Shown here: in pieces, positions 17,205 through 27,044 of the stretch | Position numbering within the stretch: the first letter of the stretch is position 1 | Layout of the letters: each line of letters starts with the position of its first letter | DNA from: Frateuria flava | Lineage (GTDB): Bacteria > Pseudomonadota > Gammaproteobacteria > Xanthomonadales > Rhodanobacteraceae | Reading direction: 5' to 3' | Length of the DNA: 64,000 nucleotides | Assembly (NCBI RefSeq): GCF_017837635.1 | Contig: NZ_JAGJRS010000013.1 | Coordinates: 124,001 to 188,000, forward strand | The notes under the pieces: generated by a model | What the model was told of the DNA's origin: nothing | Seen by the model: the letters and a program-made list of their open reading frames with translations, nothing else | Database searches by the model: none | Program-made: the position numbers and the translations under genes

Positions 17205-17348
17205 GTAGGAGCGCACCCTGTGCGCGACCGTGGGACACTGGGTCGCCGGCAACTACCGGCCATCGCCAGCATGCCGGTTAAAGCTCGCCTGCTTTAGGGT
17301 GTCGGGGCAAACGGCGGTAATGGCGGTCGCGCACAGGGTGCGCTCCTG
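17205..17348. repeat. Palindromic intergenic repeat, family A (paired arms)
   Basis: A 24-bp perfect inverted repeat, arms at 17207-17230 (core AGGAGCGCACCCTGTGCGCG) and 17324-17347, is separated by 93 bases. Each arm is itself partly palindromic. It lies between two same-strand genes; related elements are at 763-830 and 55975-56114. Confidence 0.8.
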
Positions 17349-17401
17349 CAAGGGTTGTCCCCGTGCCAACATGCCGGCTGGTCAAGGCAACGGAGCACGG
17401 C

Positions 17402-18820
17402 ATGGACTCCTCGCAGCAAGGTCTGCCCGCACGCGCGGCATTGCGTTGCGCCGCCTGGTCCGAACGCTGGTTTCCCGACGCCTGGGTGTTCGCCGCGCTC
17501 GGCCTGGTGCTGGTGGCGTTGGCCGCGCTGGGTTTCGGCGCCACGCCCGCGACGACCGTGCAGGCCTTCGGCGACGGCTTCTGGAGCCTGATCCCCTTCA
17601 CCATGCAGATGGCGTTCGTGGTGATCGGCGGCTACGTGGTGGCGAGCGCGCCGATCGTGGCGCGGCTGATCGATGCACTGGCGCGCGTGCCGAAAAGCGG
17701 CCGCGGCGCGGTGTGCTACGTGGCGCTGGTCAGCATGCTGGCCTCGCTGCTGTCGTGGGGTTTTTCGCTGGTCTTCGGCGGCCTGCTGGTGCGTGCGCTG
17801 GCAAGACGCCCGGCGCTGGCGATGGACTACCGCGCCGCCGGCGCCGCGGCCTACCTCGGCCTGGGTGCGGTGTGGGCAATGGGCCTTTCGTCGTCCGCGG
17901 CGCAACTGCAGGCCAATCCGGCCAGCATGCCGCCGGGACTGCTGGCGATCACCGGCGTAGTGCCGTTCACGCAGACGATCTTCCTGTGGCAGTCGCTGCT
18001 GCTCACCGCGGTGCTGATCGGCGTATCGCTGCTGGTGTGCTGGTTCACCACGCCGACCGGCGCGGGTGCACGCACCGCGCGCGATTGCGGCGTGGCCGAT
18101 GCGGACGCGCTGCCCGTGCTGCCGCCACGCACGCGACCGGGCGAATGGCTCGAGTACAGCCCGCTGCTCTCGCTGCTGGTCGGCGTACTGGGGCTGGGCT
18201 GGCTGCTGCGGCGCTTCGCGAGCCTGCCGGCGGCCGTGGCGATCGCCGACCTGAATACTTACAACCTGTTGTTTCTCACCGTCGGCCTGCTGCTGCACTG
18301 GCGCCCGCGCAGCTTCCTGGACGCGGTGGCGCGCGCGGTGCCCAGCACCGCCGGCGTGTTGATCCAGTTCCCGCTCTACGGCGGCATCGCCGCGCTGCTC
18401 ACCCACGCGCCCGGCGCCGACGGCGCCACGCTGGCACACCGCCTGGCCGGCGTATTCGTGCGCGTGGCGACCACCGACAGCTTTCCGCTGGTGATGGGCG
18501 GCTACTCGGCGGTGCTGGGCTTCTTCGTGCCCTCCGGCGGCGGCAAGTGGCTGGTCGAGGCGCCCTACGTGATGCAGGCGGCCCGCGACCTGCACGTGCA
18601 CCTGGGCTGGGCGGTGCAGGTCTACAACGCCGCCGAGGCACTGCCCAACCTGATCAACCCGTTCTGGATGCTGCCGCTGCTGGGCGTGCTGGGCCTGAAG
18701 GCACGCGACGTGGTCGGTTTCACCTTCATCCAGCTGCTGGTGCACGTGCCGTTGGTGCTCGGGTTGCTGTGGGCGCTGGGCCTGACGCTGGACTACGTGC
18801 CGCCGCTGATGCCCGGGTGA
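17402..18820 (+). CDS. atoE: Short-chain fatty acid transporter, AtoE family
   Basis: A 472-residue multi-pass inner-membrane carrier of the AtoE family, which takes up short-chain fatty acids such as acetoacetate or butyrate. It has about ten to twelve membrane helices. Family-like blocks include FWSLIPFTMQMAFVVIGGYVVA near residue 60, NTYNLLFLTVGLLLHWRP, and FVPSGGGKWLVEAPYVM in the C-terminal third. The ATG at 17402 is preceded by GGAG; an extension to 17363 has no ribosome site. No atoDAB partners are adjacent. The gene ends just before a strong palindrome that separates it from the convergent ABC exporter operon. Confidence 0.87.
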   Translation: MDSSQQGLPARAALRCAAWSERWFPDAWVFAALGLVLVALAALGFGATPATTVQAFGDGFWSLIPFTMQMAFVVIGGYVVASAPIVARLIDALARVPKSGRGAVCYVALVSMLASLLSWGFSLVFGGLLVRALARRPALAMDYRAAGAAAYLGLGAVWAMGLSSSAAQLQANPASMPPGLLAITGVVPFTQTIFLWQSLLLTAVLIGVSLLVCWFTTPTGAGARTARDCGVADADALPVLPPRTRPGEWLEYSPLLSLLVGVLGLGWLLRRFASLPAAVAIADLNTYNLLFLTVGLLLHWRPRSFLDAVARAVPSTAGVLIQFPLYGGIAALLTHAPGADGATLAHRLAGVFVRVATTDSFPLVMGGYSAVLGFFVPSGGGKWLVEAPYVMQAARDLHVHLGWAVQVYNAAEALPNLINPFWMLPLLGVLGLKARDVVGFTFIQLLVHVPLVLGLLWALGLTLDYVPPLMPG

Positions 18821-18828
18821 CGGCAGGC

Positions 18829-18900
18829 ACGTAGGGTGGGCTTCAGCCCACCATCCACCCGTTCGCGAGAGGGGATGGTGGGCTGAAGCCCACCCTACGT
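18829..18900. repeat. Perfect 28-bp hairpin, family B repeat, between convergent genes
   Basis: Arms at 18829-18856 and 18873-18900 are exact reverse complements around a 16-base loop. The core is GTAGGGTGGGCTTCAGCC, and within each arm GTGGGCTTCAGCCCAC is itself nearly palindromic. It fills most of the 88-base gap between convergent genes and may act as a bidirectional transcription stop. Related copies are at 26495-26522 and 61764-61822. Confidence 0.85.
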
Positions 18901-18908
18901 TTCCTGGC

Positions 18909-20225
18909 TCACGACTCGCGCAGTGCCGTGGTCACTGGCAGCCGTGCAGCGCGCACGGCCGGGAACAGGCCGCCAATGAAGCCGATCGCGAGCGCCCACT
19001 TGAGGCCGGTCCACAACAGGGCGGGCGTCACGTGCAGCTGGAAGCTCATCTGCGCGGTAGTGCCCGCGGCGAGCGTCGAGGCGGCGAAGCCGTTGAACGC
19101 CAGCCACGCCAGCAACCCGCCGAGCACGCCGCCGAGCAGCGCAAGCAGCATGGTTTCGAGCATCACCGCCACCACCACCGGCGTACCGCGGAAGCCGATC
19201 GCGCGCAGCGTGGCGATCTCGCGGGCGCGGCCGGCGACCGCAGCGAACATGGTGTTGAGCGCGCCGAACACCGCGCCGATCGCCATGATCACGCCCACCA
19301 CGATGCCGATGATCCGGATCGCCTGGCTGGTCTGCTCGGACTGCTTGCTGAAGTAGTCGAGGGTGGTCTGGACGTCAACCTGCAGGCGCGGGTCGCCCTT
19401 GAGCGCGGCCTTGAATCCGTCGAAGGCGTTGGCGCCGGTCAGCCGGGCGAACACGGAGGTGCGGCTGCTGCCGCGCCGGTACGCCGAGGCGACCACGTCG
19501 GCATCGCTCCACAATTCCGAATCGGTGGCGTTGCCGGAGGCGAAGATGCCGGTCACCGTCCACAGCTGGCTGCCCAGCTTGATCTGGCTTCCCGGCGCCA
19601 GCCCCGCGAACTGGCGCTGCGCGCCCTTGCCGGCCACCAGCTCACGCAGGCCCGGCTTGAACGTGCGCCCGGCGATGATCTTCACCTCGGGGCGCACTGC
19701 CCAGGCCTGGTCACCGACGCCGCGCAGCTGCACGCTGCCCTCGTCGCCACTGCCATCACGGAGCGGCAGGTTGGCCGCGACCACCAGTTCGGGCGAGGCA
19801 ATCGGCTTGCCGGCCTTGTCGCGTGCGATGCCGGGCGCCTCGGCGATGGCGAGGACGGCGTCGTGTTCGAGCACCGAGGAGACTTCCGAGGCCGAGCCAC
19901 CGCGCAACACGATGGCCGTATCGGTACTGCCGCTGTTGCTGAGCGCCTCGCTGTAGCCCACGCCCATCGCCAGCAGCGATACCAGCACCGCCACCACGCC
20001 GGCGATGCCGACCACCACCACCGACGACGAGCCGATGCGCTGGGGCAGCGTGCTAACGCCCACGCTGGTGGCCGAACCGGCCTGCCGGCCGGCGCGGGTC
20101 AGCTGCATCCACAACAGGAACAGCACCGCCAGCGCCAGCAACACCGGCCAGGGCAGCGCGGCCCAGGCCACGATGCTCGCCACCACCACCAGGGCGAGCA
20201 GGACTCCACGCAGAAACGATTTCAT
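18909..20225 (-). CDS. ABC transporter permease, FtsX/MacB type (second permease)
   Basis: A 438-residue inner-membrane protein. Two membrane segments lie near the N-terminus (residues about 5-45), followed by a third at about 70-92, a large periplasmic domain (about 95-300), and three C-terminal helices of the FtsX domain (from IRIIGIVVGVIMAIGAVFGALNT to the end, with the REIATLRAIGFRG coupling loop). The extra N-terminal hydrophobic region distinguishes it from the partner permease. AAAGGAG precedes the ATG. It is the last gene of a four-gene minus-strand exporter operon (fusion protein, ATPase, permease, permease). Confidence 0.87.
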   Translation of the reverse strand: MKSFLRGVLLALVVVASIVAWAALPWPVLLALAVLFLLWMQLTRAGRQAGSATSVGVSTLPQRIGSSSVVVVGIAGVVAVLVSLLAMGVGYSEALSNSGSTDTAIVLRGGSASEVSSVLEHDAVLAIAEAPGIARDKAGKPIASPELVVAANLPLRDGSGDEGSVQLRGVGDQAWAVRPEVKIIAGRTFKPGLRELVAGKGAQRQFAGLAPGSQIKLGSQLWTVTGIFASGNATDSELWSDADVVASAYRRGSSRTSVFARLTGANAFDGFKAALKGDPRLQVDVQTTLDYFSKQSEQTSQAIRIIGIVVGVIMAIGAVFGALNTMFAAVAGRAREIATLRAIGFRGTPVVVAVMLETMLLALLGGVLGGLLAWLAFNGFAASTLAAGTTAQMSFQLHVTPALLWTGLKWALAIGFIGGLFPAVRAARLPVTTALRES

Positions 20226-20236
20226 GGCTTTCTCCT

Positions 20237-21403
20237 TTAGCGCCCGGCCAGTGCATCGACGATGTTCAGGCGCATCGCGCGCATCGCGGGCAGCAAGCCG
20301 ACCAGGAGGCCGATCGCCAGCATCAGCGCGACGCCGATCGCCCAACTGCTCGCCGGCACCGGCGGCATGCTGACCATCCCGCCAGTTCCTGCGCTGAGCA
20401 ACGGTCCCAGCACCGCGGCCAGCCCCAGCCCCAGCACGCCGCCCAGCAGCACCAGCGCCACCGACTCGGCCAGCACGAGGCCCAGCACGCTGACGCTGGA
20501 GAAGCCGATGGTCTTGAGCACGGCCAGTTCCGAGGTGCGCTCGCGCACCGCCTGCGCCATCGTGTTGCCGGTCAGCAGCAGCAGGGTGAAGAACACCGCG
20601 CCCATGATCGACACGACGATGAAACCGACGTCGGCCATCTGCTTGATCCACTGTGCCATCGCGGCCTGTTCGGTCATCGTCCGGGTTTCGTGATCCGAGT
20701 TGGCCGACAGCGCGTCGATCGCGTTCGCCACGCGGTCGGACTGGCTGGCGTCGTTCACGCGGGTGACGTACCAGCCCACCCGGCCACGGTTGTACGGGTT
20801 GGACTCGTCGAAGTACTTCCAGTGCATCAGGATGCCGCCCTGGAGCATCTGCTTGTCGTCGGGCTTGCTCGCGTGGATCACGCCGACGATGTCGAAGCTC
20901 CAGTTCTTGCTGCCGTCGCGGTTGGGAAAGATGTTCGACTGCAGAGGCAGCTTGTCGCCGACCTTCCAGTGGTACTTCTTCGCCAGCAGGTCGCCGACCA
21001 GCACGCCGGTGCGGGTCTGTTCGAAGGCCTTGCGTTCGGCCGGCGAAACCGCGACCTCCGGGTACATGTCCACGTAGTTGTCGCTCACCGCGAAGGTGAA
21101 GATCTGGTTGTGCGGGTCCTGGTAGGCGCCGCCGAACCAGTTGGCGTAGGCCACCATCTTCACGCCCGGCACTTGCTCCATGCGCGCCTGCAGCGACTGC
21201 GGCAGGGTCTCGATGAAGGAAAGCTTCGAGCCGGTCTGCAGGCGCTCGGCGCCGGCGGCGCTCTTGCCCGCGTTGGCGAAGCTGGTGCGCACGCCGTCGA
21301 GCATGCCGAACAGCAGGAACGCCGCCAGGATCGACACCAGCGTGAGGATCGTGCGCGTCTTGCGCCGCCACAGCGCGGCCCAGATCAGGTGCAGGTATTT
21401 CAT
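20237..21403 (-). CDS. ABC transporter permease, FtsX/MacB type (first permease)
   Basis: A 388-residue inner-membrane protein with an N-terminal membrane segment after WRRKTRTILTLVSILAAFLLFG, a periplasmic MacB-like domain (about residues 45-265), and three C-terminal helices with the coupling motif RERTSELAVLKTIGFSS. It should pair with the ATPase encoded 10 bases upstream and with the second permease 11 bases downstream, probably as a heterodimer. Such MacAB/Lol-like mechanotransmission systems expel peptides, lipids or drugs across the envelope; the substrate is not evident. Confidence 0.88.
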   Translation of the reverse strand: MKYLHLIWAALWRRKTRTILTLVSILAAFLLFGMLDGVRTSFANAGKSAAGAERLQTGSKLSFIETLPQSLQARMEQVPGVKMVAYANWFGGAYQDPHNQIFTFAVSDNYVDMYPEVAVSPAERKAFEQTRTGVLVGDLLAKKYHWKVGDKLPLQSNIFPNRDGSKNWSFDIVGVIHASKPDDKQMLQGGILMHWKYFDESNPYNRGRVGWYVTRVNDASQSDRVANAIDALSANSDHETRTMTEQAAMAQWIKQMADVGFIVVSIMGAVFFTLLLLTGNTMAQAVRERTSELAVLKTIGFSSVSVLGLVLAESVALVLLGGVLGLGLAAVLGPLLSAGTGGMVSMPPVPASSWAIGVALMLAIGLLVGLLPAMRAMRLNIVDALAGR

Positions 21404-21413
21404 GCGAGCCTCC

Positions 21414-22100
<687 letters not shown>

Positions 22101-22182
22101 GGGCTCTCTCCGGTCAGCCGTAATGGTTTGCTGGTGCCTTCGCGCGCGCCCACGATCGGGCGCCCGCCACTGCATTCGACGT

Positions 22183-23433
22183 TCAGGACTGCTTGTTCTC
22201 GACACGCACCGCGGTGCCATCCCGCAGTTCGGCCGGCGGCGACACCACCACCGTCTCGCCGGGCTGCACGCCCTCGGACACCAGGCGCTGGTCGCCGCGC
22301 GCCTGCGATTGCACGGGCCGCTGCTGCACGCGCTCGCCCTGCACCACGAAAACCACCTCGTGCCCGTCGCGCTGCGCGATCGCCGCCGCCGGCACCAGCA
22401 CGCCGCGCGGCACCTGCGCGGCGGCCTTGGGCCGGGCTTCCAGGAACGACACACGCACGCCCATGTCCGGCACGATGCGCTGGTCCTTGTTCTCCAGCGC
22501 TACGCGCACCTTGACCGTCGCCTTGCCGCGGTCGGCGGCCGGCACGATGGCGATCACGTGGGCCGGGATGCGCCAGTCCGGATAGGCGTCCAGCACCGCC
22601 TCGGCCGGCATGTGCGGCTTGACGCGGCCGATGTAGGCCTCGTTGACGTCGACATCGACCTCGAGGGAATCCATATCGACGATCGTGCCCACGCCGGTGC
22701 GGGTAAAGCCGCCGCCGGCCGACAGCGGCGAGATGATCTCGCCAACCTGCGCGGCCTTGTCGGTGACCACGCCGTCGAACGGCGCGCGCACCACGGTGTA
22801 GTCGAAGTCGACCTGGGCCACCTTCGCCTGTGCCTGCGCGGCCTCGGCCTGGCGGCGCTGCGCGTTGAGCTGGGCGGCGAGTGCGGTGACCTGGGTGTGC
22901 GCCTGCTCGGCCGCCTGCTTCGCCACCAGTCCGCGGCCGACCAGCGCGTCCTGCCGGGCCGCATCGTGCCGGGCCTGGATCAGTTGCGCCTGGAGCTGGC
23001 CCACCTGCGCCTGCGCCGCGCGGGCGCTGGCCTGGGCGGCGTCGAGGTTGGCGCGGTAGGCGCTGTCCTCCAGCCGCGCCAGCACCTGGCCCTTGGTGAC
23101 GTGGTCGCCTTCCTCGATCAGCACGTCGGTGAGCGTGCCGGTGATCTGCGCCGAAACCGTGGCCTGGCGCCGTGCCGTGACGTAGCCGGTGGCCTGCAGC
23201 ACCGCGCCGGCTTCGCCGCCGGCGGGCGCCGCGGCCGTGGCCGTCTGCACCACCAGCGGCCGGTGGCCGAACATCCACCAGCCGCCGATGCCCAGCGCCA
23301 GCAGCACCAGCATGACGCCGCCGGCAATCCACGGCCAGCGCACGGGTGCGGTGCTCACCGCTTCGCGGTGGCCGCGATCGATCTTCAGCTGCCTGAGCAG
23401 TTCGCCGTTGTCCATGCCTTGGTTTTCCGTCAT
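22183..23433 (-). CDS. Periplasmic membrane fusion protein, HlyD/MacA family
   Basis: A 416-residue adaptor with one N-terminal membrane anchor (about residues 33-55). A split biotinyl-lipoyl domain (VSAQITGTLTDVLIEEGDHVTKGQVLARL and a second half near FDYTVVRAPFDGVVTDK) flanks an Ala/Gln-rich coiled-coil hairpin of about residues 130-215. Beta-barrel and membrane-proximal domains follow (VLVPAAAIAQRDGHEVVFVV). It would link the ABC pump to an outer-membrane channel encoded elsewhere, since no TolC gene is adjacent. It is the first gene of the operon. An alternative start at 23415 would remove six residues. Confidence 0.88.
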   Translation of the reverse strand: MTENQGMDNGELLRQLKIDRGHREAVSTAPVRWPWIAGGVMLVLLALGIGGWWMFGHRPLVVQTATAAAPAGGEAGAVLQATGYVTARRQATVSAQITGTLTDVLIEEGDHVTKGQVLARLEDSAYRANLDAAQASARAAQAQVGQLQAQLIQARHDAARQDALVGRGLVAKQAAEQAHTQVTALAAQLNAQRRQAEAAQAQAKVAQVDFDYTVVRAPFDGVVTDKAAQVGEIISPLSAGGGFTRTGVGTIVDMDSLEVDVDVNEAYIGRVKPHMPAEAVLDAYPDWRIPAHVIAIVPAADRGKATVKVRVALENKDQRIVPDMGVRVSFLEARPKAAAQVPRGVLVPAAAIAQRDGHEVVFVVQGERVQQRPVQSQARGDQRLVSEGVQPGETVVVSPPAELRDGTAVRVENKQS

Positions 23434-23601
23434 CCCCTACGCGAGGGGAAAAGATGCGGCAAACCGGCATCCGGCGGCAGGTTGCGCCATCAGCCATCGG
23501 CAATGACAGGTGTCACGCGGGCCCGGGGCGGCCGTGAAGGTGACCGGCCGGGGCGCGTGCCTTGGCGTCCAGACGACGGTGCGGTCTGCTAGGCTCGCGC
23601 G

Positions 23602-24288
23602 ATGCGCTATGCCATTCCCCTGCCCGCCGTCCCCAGCCTGCCGGTGCTCGGCAGCGACGACCGTTTCCCGGTGCGCCGGATCTTCTGCATCGGCCGCAAT
23701 TTCGCCGACCACGCGCGCGAGATGGGCGCCACGGTCGATCGCGAACAGCCGATGTTCTTCTGCAAGCCGGCCGATGCGGTGGTCACCGACGGCGCCGACG
23801 TGCCCTATCCCACCGCCACGTCCGAGCTGCACCACGAAGTGGAGATGGTGGTGGCGCTCGCCGGCGGCGGGCGCGACCTCACGGCCGACCTCGCCGACAC
23901 CCTGGTGTTCGGCTACGGCGTGGGGCTGGACCTGACCCGGCGCGACCTGCAGGCCCAGGCCAAGGCCAAGGGCCACCCGTGGGACGTCGCCAAGGCGTTC
24001 GACCATTCCGCGCCGGTCTCCGCGCTGCGCCCGGTCGAGCAGGGCCGGCCCGGCCCGCAGACGCGGCTCAGCCTGGAGGTGAACGACGTGCTGCGCCAGC
24101 AGGCCACGCTGGCGGACATGGTGCACGACGTGCCGGCGATCATCGCGGCGTTGTCGCGCCTGTTCGAACTCAAGCCGGGCGACCTGCTGTTCACCGGCAC
24201 GCCGGCCGGCGTCGCCGCGCTGCACCGCGGCGACCGTTTCCACGCCGAGCTCGAGGGCATCGCCGTGCTGGACGGCCGGATGGCCTGA
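23602..24288 (+). CDS. Fumarylacetoacetate hydrolase (FAH) family protein
   Basis: A 228-residue enzyme of the FAH superfamily. Metal ligands appear in the E-x-E pattern ([16 protein letters not shown]), and the fold is marked by [40 protein letters not shown] and the C-terminal [13 protein letters not shown]. Family members act as acylpyruvases, oxaloacetate decarboxylases or tautomerases; length and motifs fit the acylpyruvase (YcgM) type, but the exact reaction is not certain. It is a single gene divergent from the ABC exporter operon, 168 bases apart, and 46 bases before mscL. Confidence 0.87.
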   Translation: MRYAIPLPAVPSLPVLGSDDRFPVRRIFCIGRNFADHAREMGATVDREQPMFFCKPADAVVTDGADVPYPTATSELHHEVEMVVALAGGGRDLTADLADTLVFGYGVGLDLTRRDLQAQAKAKGHPWDVAKAFDHSAPVSALRPVEQGRPGPQTRLSLEVNDVLRQQATLADMVHDVPAIIAALSRLFELKPGDLLFTGTPAGVAALHRGDRFHAELEGIAVLDGRMA

Positions 24289-24334
24289 GGCCGGCCGCTC
24301 CGCAGTCATCCCAACGCAACCTAAGGACACAGCC

Positions 24335-24736
24335 ATGAGCATGCTGGAGGAATTCAAGAAGTTCGCCATGCGCGGCAACGTGATCGACCTCGCCGTCGGC
24401 GTGGTCATTGGCGGCGCGTTCGGCAAGATCGTCAGCTCGCTGGTCGACAACGTGATCATGCCCCCGATCGGACTGGCCACCGGTGGCGTGGATTTCTCGC
24501 GGCTCAAGTGGGTGCTCAAGCCGGCCGACCCGGCGACCAAGACGGCGGAAGTGGCGATCCAGTACGGCGCCTTCATCAATACGGTGATCACCTTCCTGAT
24601 CATCGCCTTCGTGATCTTCCTGCTGGTCAAGGCGATCAACCGCCTGGCGCCCAAGCCGGAGGACAAGCCGGCCGTGCAGCCGCCGGACGTAGTCTTGCTC
24701 ACCGAGATCCGTGATCTGTTGAAGAACAAGGCGTAG
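24335..24736 (+). CDS. mscL: Large-conductance mechanosensitive channel MscL
   Basis: A 133-residue inner-membrane channel that opens under hypo-osmotic membrane tension. The N-terminal amphipathic helix [20 protein letters not shown] leads into TM1 ([24 protein letters not shown]). A periplasmic loop follows, then TM2 ([23 protein letters not shown]) and a short charged C-terminal helix ending [12 protein letters not shown]. Length and motifs match the family. AAGGAC precedes the ATG. Confidence 0.96.
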   Translation: MSMLEEFKKFAMRGNVIDLAVGVVIGGAFGKIVSSLVDNVIMPPIGLATGGVDFSRLKWVLKPADPATKTAEVAIQYGAFINTVITFLIIAFVIFLLVKAINRLAPKPEDKPAVQPPDVVLLTEIRDLLKNKA

Positions 24737-24782
24737 GGTCGCCGCCTCGGGAGCGCGTTGCCTCGATGGGTCCGTCGCAATG

Positions 24783-24956
24783 CCTCCCCCATCCGCCCTT
24801 CGGGCACCTTCCCCCGTGAACGGGGGAAGGATCAAACCGCCACGCCTCGATCCCGGGCCTTCCTGTGCAACCGGGAAGATCGGGCCATAGCACCTCCTTC
24901 CCGGGCCTTCCCCCGCGAACGCGGGGGTAAGGTGCCGACAGGCGGGATGGGGGCTC
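24783..24956. repeat. Large imperfect inverted repeat in the mscL-peptidase gap
   Basis: This fills most of the 306-base gap between mscL and the M28 peptidase gene. A left half at about 24783-24831 (containing CCCCCATCCGCCCTTCGGGC and a CCTTCCCCCG hairpin) is mirrored by a right half at about 24908-24956 (GCGGGATGGGGGC preceded by a CCCCCGCGAACGCGGGGG hairpin). No coding potential was seen. It is related in style to the C-rich repeats elsewhere in the window. Confidence 0.7.
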
Positions 24957-25042
24957 CTGGGAGAACAGCGTGACTTCTGGCCTACGCCGTTACCTGCCGC
25001 GGCCCCAATAATCGGGCGTTCATCCCATGTGGAGTCCCCCCG

Positions 25043-26479
25043 ATGCGCCGTCCTTCCCTCACCCTGCTCGCCGCCAGCCTGTTGCTGGCCAGCACCGTCG
25101 CCTGCGCGGCCGACACCACCATTCCCGCCGCAGCAGTAAAGACGGCCGAACAGCTGCGCGACAAGGCGATGCATGACGATACCGGCTACCGCATTGCCGA
25201 ATCGCTGACCACCGAGGTGGGCCAGCGCCTTGCCGGCAGCCCGGCCGACAAGCGCGGCGTGGAGTGGGCGATCGCCAAGTTCAGGGAACTAGGCTTCGAC
25301 AAGGTCTACACCGAGCCGGTCACCTATCCGAAGTGGGTGCGCCACAGCGAGAGCGGCGCGATCGTCTCGCCCTTCCCGCAGTCGCTGGCGCTGACCTCGC
25401 TGGGCTATTCGCCGGGCACGCCCAAGGGTGGCCTGACCGCGCAGGTGGTCCGCTTCGCCAGCCTGGATGCGCTCAAGAACGCCGACCCGGCGCGCGTGAA
25501 GGGCAAGATCGTCTACATCGGCTTCCGCATGCAGCGGCACAAGGACGGCCACGACTACGGCATGGGCTCGGCGATCCGCACGCAAGGGCCGGTGATCGCC
25601 CAGGCCAAGGGCGCGGCCGGCTTCCTGCTGCGCTCGGCCGGCACCGACCCGGAAAGCCGCACGCCGCACGCCGGCGTCACCGGCTTCCGCGACCCGGCCA
25701 AGACGATTCCCGCCGCTGCCCTGTCCAATCCCGATGCCGACCAGCTCGAACGCGTGCTCGCCTATGACAAGCCGGTCACGGTGAAGCTGGACCTCGACTG
25801 CGGCATCGAGGGCGAATACACCGGCGCCAACGTGATCGGCGAGATCACCGGGGCGAAGTACCCGGACCAGGTCGTCGCCATCGGCGGCCACCTGGATTCC
25901 TGGGACCTGGGCACCGGCGCGATCGACGACGCCGCCGGCGTGGCCATCGCCATGGGTGCGGCCAAGCTGATCCACGACCTGCCGCAGCGACCCGACCGCA
26001 CCATCCGCGTGATCGCCTTCGCCAACGAGGAAATGGGCCTGTGGGGCGGCCGCGCCTATGCCGAGAAGCACGCGGACGAGGTGGGCAAGTTCCAGCTCGG
26101 CACGGAGTCGGATTTCGGCTCCGGCCGGATCTGGCGCATGAGCGCCAGCGTCAAGCCGCAGGCGCGCGGCGCGATCGAACAGATCGCCAAGGTGCTCGCG
26201 CCGATCGGCGTGGCCTATGACGCCAAGCGCCCTGGCGGCGGCGGCTCGGACCTGTCGCAGATGCACGGCAAGGGCATGGCCGCGTTGTCGCTGACCCAGG
26301 ACGGCACCTATTACTTCGACTGGCACCACACCGCCAACGACACCTTCGACAAGATCGACCCGAAGGACCTGGCGCAGAACGTGGCCGTGTACGCCGCGTT
26401 CTCGTACATGGCCGCGCAGGCCGACGGCGACTTCGGCTCCGCCCCCGGCGCCTTCGCCGACGACGGCGCCGGCGACTGA
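25043..26479 (+). CDS. Secreted M28-family zinc aminopeptidase/carboxypeptidase
   Basis: A 478-residue exported metallopeptidase. A signal peptide (MRRPSLTLLAASLLLASTVACA) leads to the mature protein. A protease-associated (PA) domain lies at about residues 120-255 (GKIVYIGFRMQRHKDG, QAKGAAGFLLRSAG). The M28 catalytic domain has GGHLDSW and DDAAGVA zinc-binding motifs, the ANEEMGLWGG block with the catalytic Glu, and a late WHHTANDTFDK with the last metal ligand. It probably removes N-terminal residues or cleaves peptides in the periplasm or outside. GGAG precedes the ATG. It is a single-gene unit with a family B repeat after the stop. Confidence 0.9.
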   Translation: MRRPSLTLLAASLLLASTVACAADTTIPAAAVKTAEQLRDKAMHDDTGYRIAESLTTEVGQRLAGSPADKRGVEWAIAKFRELGFDKVYTEPVTYPKWVRHSESGAIVSPFPQSLALTSLGYSPGTPKGGLTAQVVRFASLDALKNADPARVKGKIVYIGFRMQRHKDGHDYGMGSAIRTQGPVIAQAKGAAGFLLRSAGTDPESRTPHAGVTGFRDPAKTIPAAALSNPDADQLERVLAYDKPVTVKLDLDCGIEGEYTGANVIGEITGAKYPDQVVAIGGHLDSWDLGTGAIDDAAGVAIAMGAAKLIHDLPQRPDRTIRVIAFANEEMGLWGGRAYAEKHADEVGKFQLGTESDFGSGRIWRMSASVKPQARGAIEQIAKVLAPIGVAYDAKRPGGGGSDLSQMHGKGMAALSLTQDGTYYFDWHHTANDTFDKIDPKDLAQNVAVYAAFSYMAAQADGDFGSAPGAFADDGAGD

Positions 26480-26494
26480 CCTCGGCGGGGCAAC

Positions 26495-26522
26495 GCGTAG
26501 GGTGGCTTCATTCCACCCTGCG
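26495..26522. repeat. Short family B palindrome between convergent genes
   Basis: An imperfect palindrome beginning CGTAGGGTGG and ending CCACCCTGCG occupies the 53-base gap between the M28 peptidase (plus) and the lipoprotein (minus). It shares the GTAGGGTGG..TTC core with 18829-18900. Confidence 0.65.
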
Positions 26523-26532
26523 CCGCCTGCCG

Positions 26533-26922
26533 CTAACGGGTGTAGTAGGCCCCGCTTTCCACCAGCACCTTCGGCACGCAGAAGGTCCTGGGCAGCACCG
26601 CGATCGCGACCGGTACCGCCACGGTCTTCTCCACGCCACCGGCAGCGGCGCAATCGCTGCCTTCGGGAACACGGTAGTGGATGATCCGCACGGTGTATTG
26701 CGGGCACACGTCTGAACAGGGAAACCAGGCCACCACCGGCACGCCACGGTTGCGGCCGAGCTCGACGGTCTGGCCCATCATCGCCTGCTTGTCGAACGAT
26801 TTGGCCGCATAGGCGGCCAGCGCGGCATCGTCGAGTTGGCCCGGTTCGTTCGCCCAGGTGGAACAACCGGTCGCGAGTAGCAGGCCGAGCAGACCCAGGG
26901 ACGGTAGCGCGAAGCGACCCAT
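26533..26922 (-). CDS. Small lipoprotein with a CxxxC motif, unknown function
   Basis: A 129-residue predicted lipoprotein: signal MGRFALPSLGLLGLLLATGC with lipidated Cys 20. The mature part has four more Cys, two of them as PCSDVCP (CxxxC), a spacing also seen in SCO1-type copper chaperones, though the rest does not clearly match that family. The start at 26922 is chosen over 27039 because it gives the lipobox and has CGGAG upstream. It lies downstream of, and convergent with, the M28 peptidase. Function is unknown. Confidence 0.72.
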   Translation of the reverse strand: MGRFALPSLGLLGLLLATGCSTWANEPGQLDDAALAAYAAKSFDKQAMMGQTVELGRNRGVPVVAWFPCSDVCPQYTVRIIHYRVPEGSDCAAAGGVEKTVAVPVAIAVLPRTFCVPKVLVESGAYYTR

Positions 26923-27044
26923 GGCAGAACTCCGTTCTTGGCGGAGGGCCAGCATAGCGAACCGCGCCAGCAGTTGCCGTTTCATCCGGCCGTCACGCCG
27001 TGCGCGTAGAACGGCCACGGACCCATGGCACCCGATCACCTCTG

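Noticed and set aside
18821..18908. Insertion-sequence terminal inverted repeats
   Set aside because: The 28-bp hairpin encloses only 16 bases and has no transposase; it fits a dispersed palindromic repeat instead.
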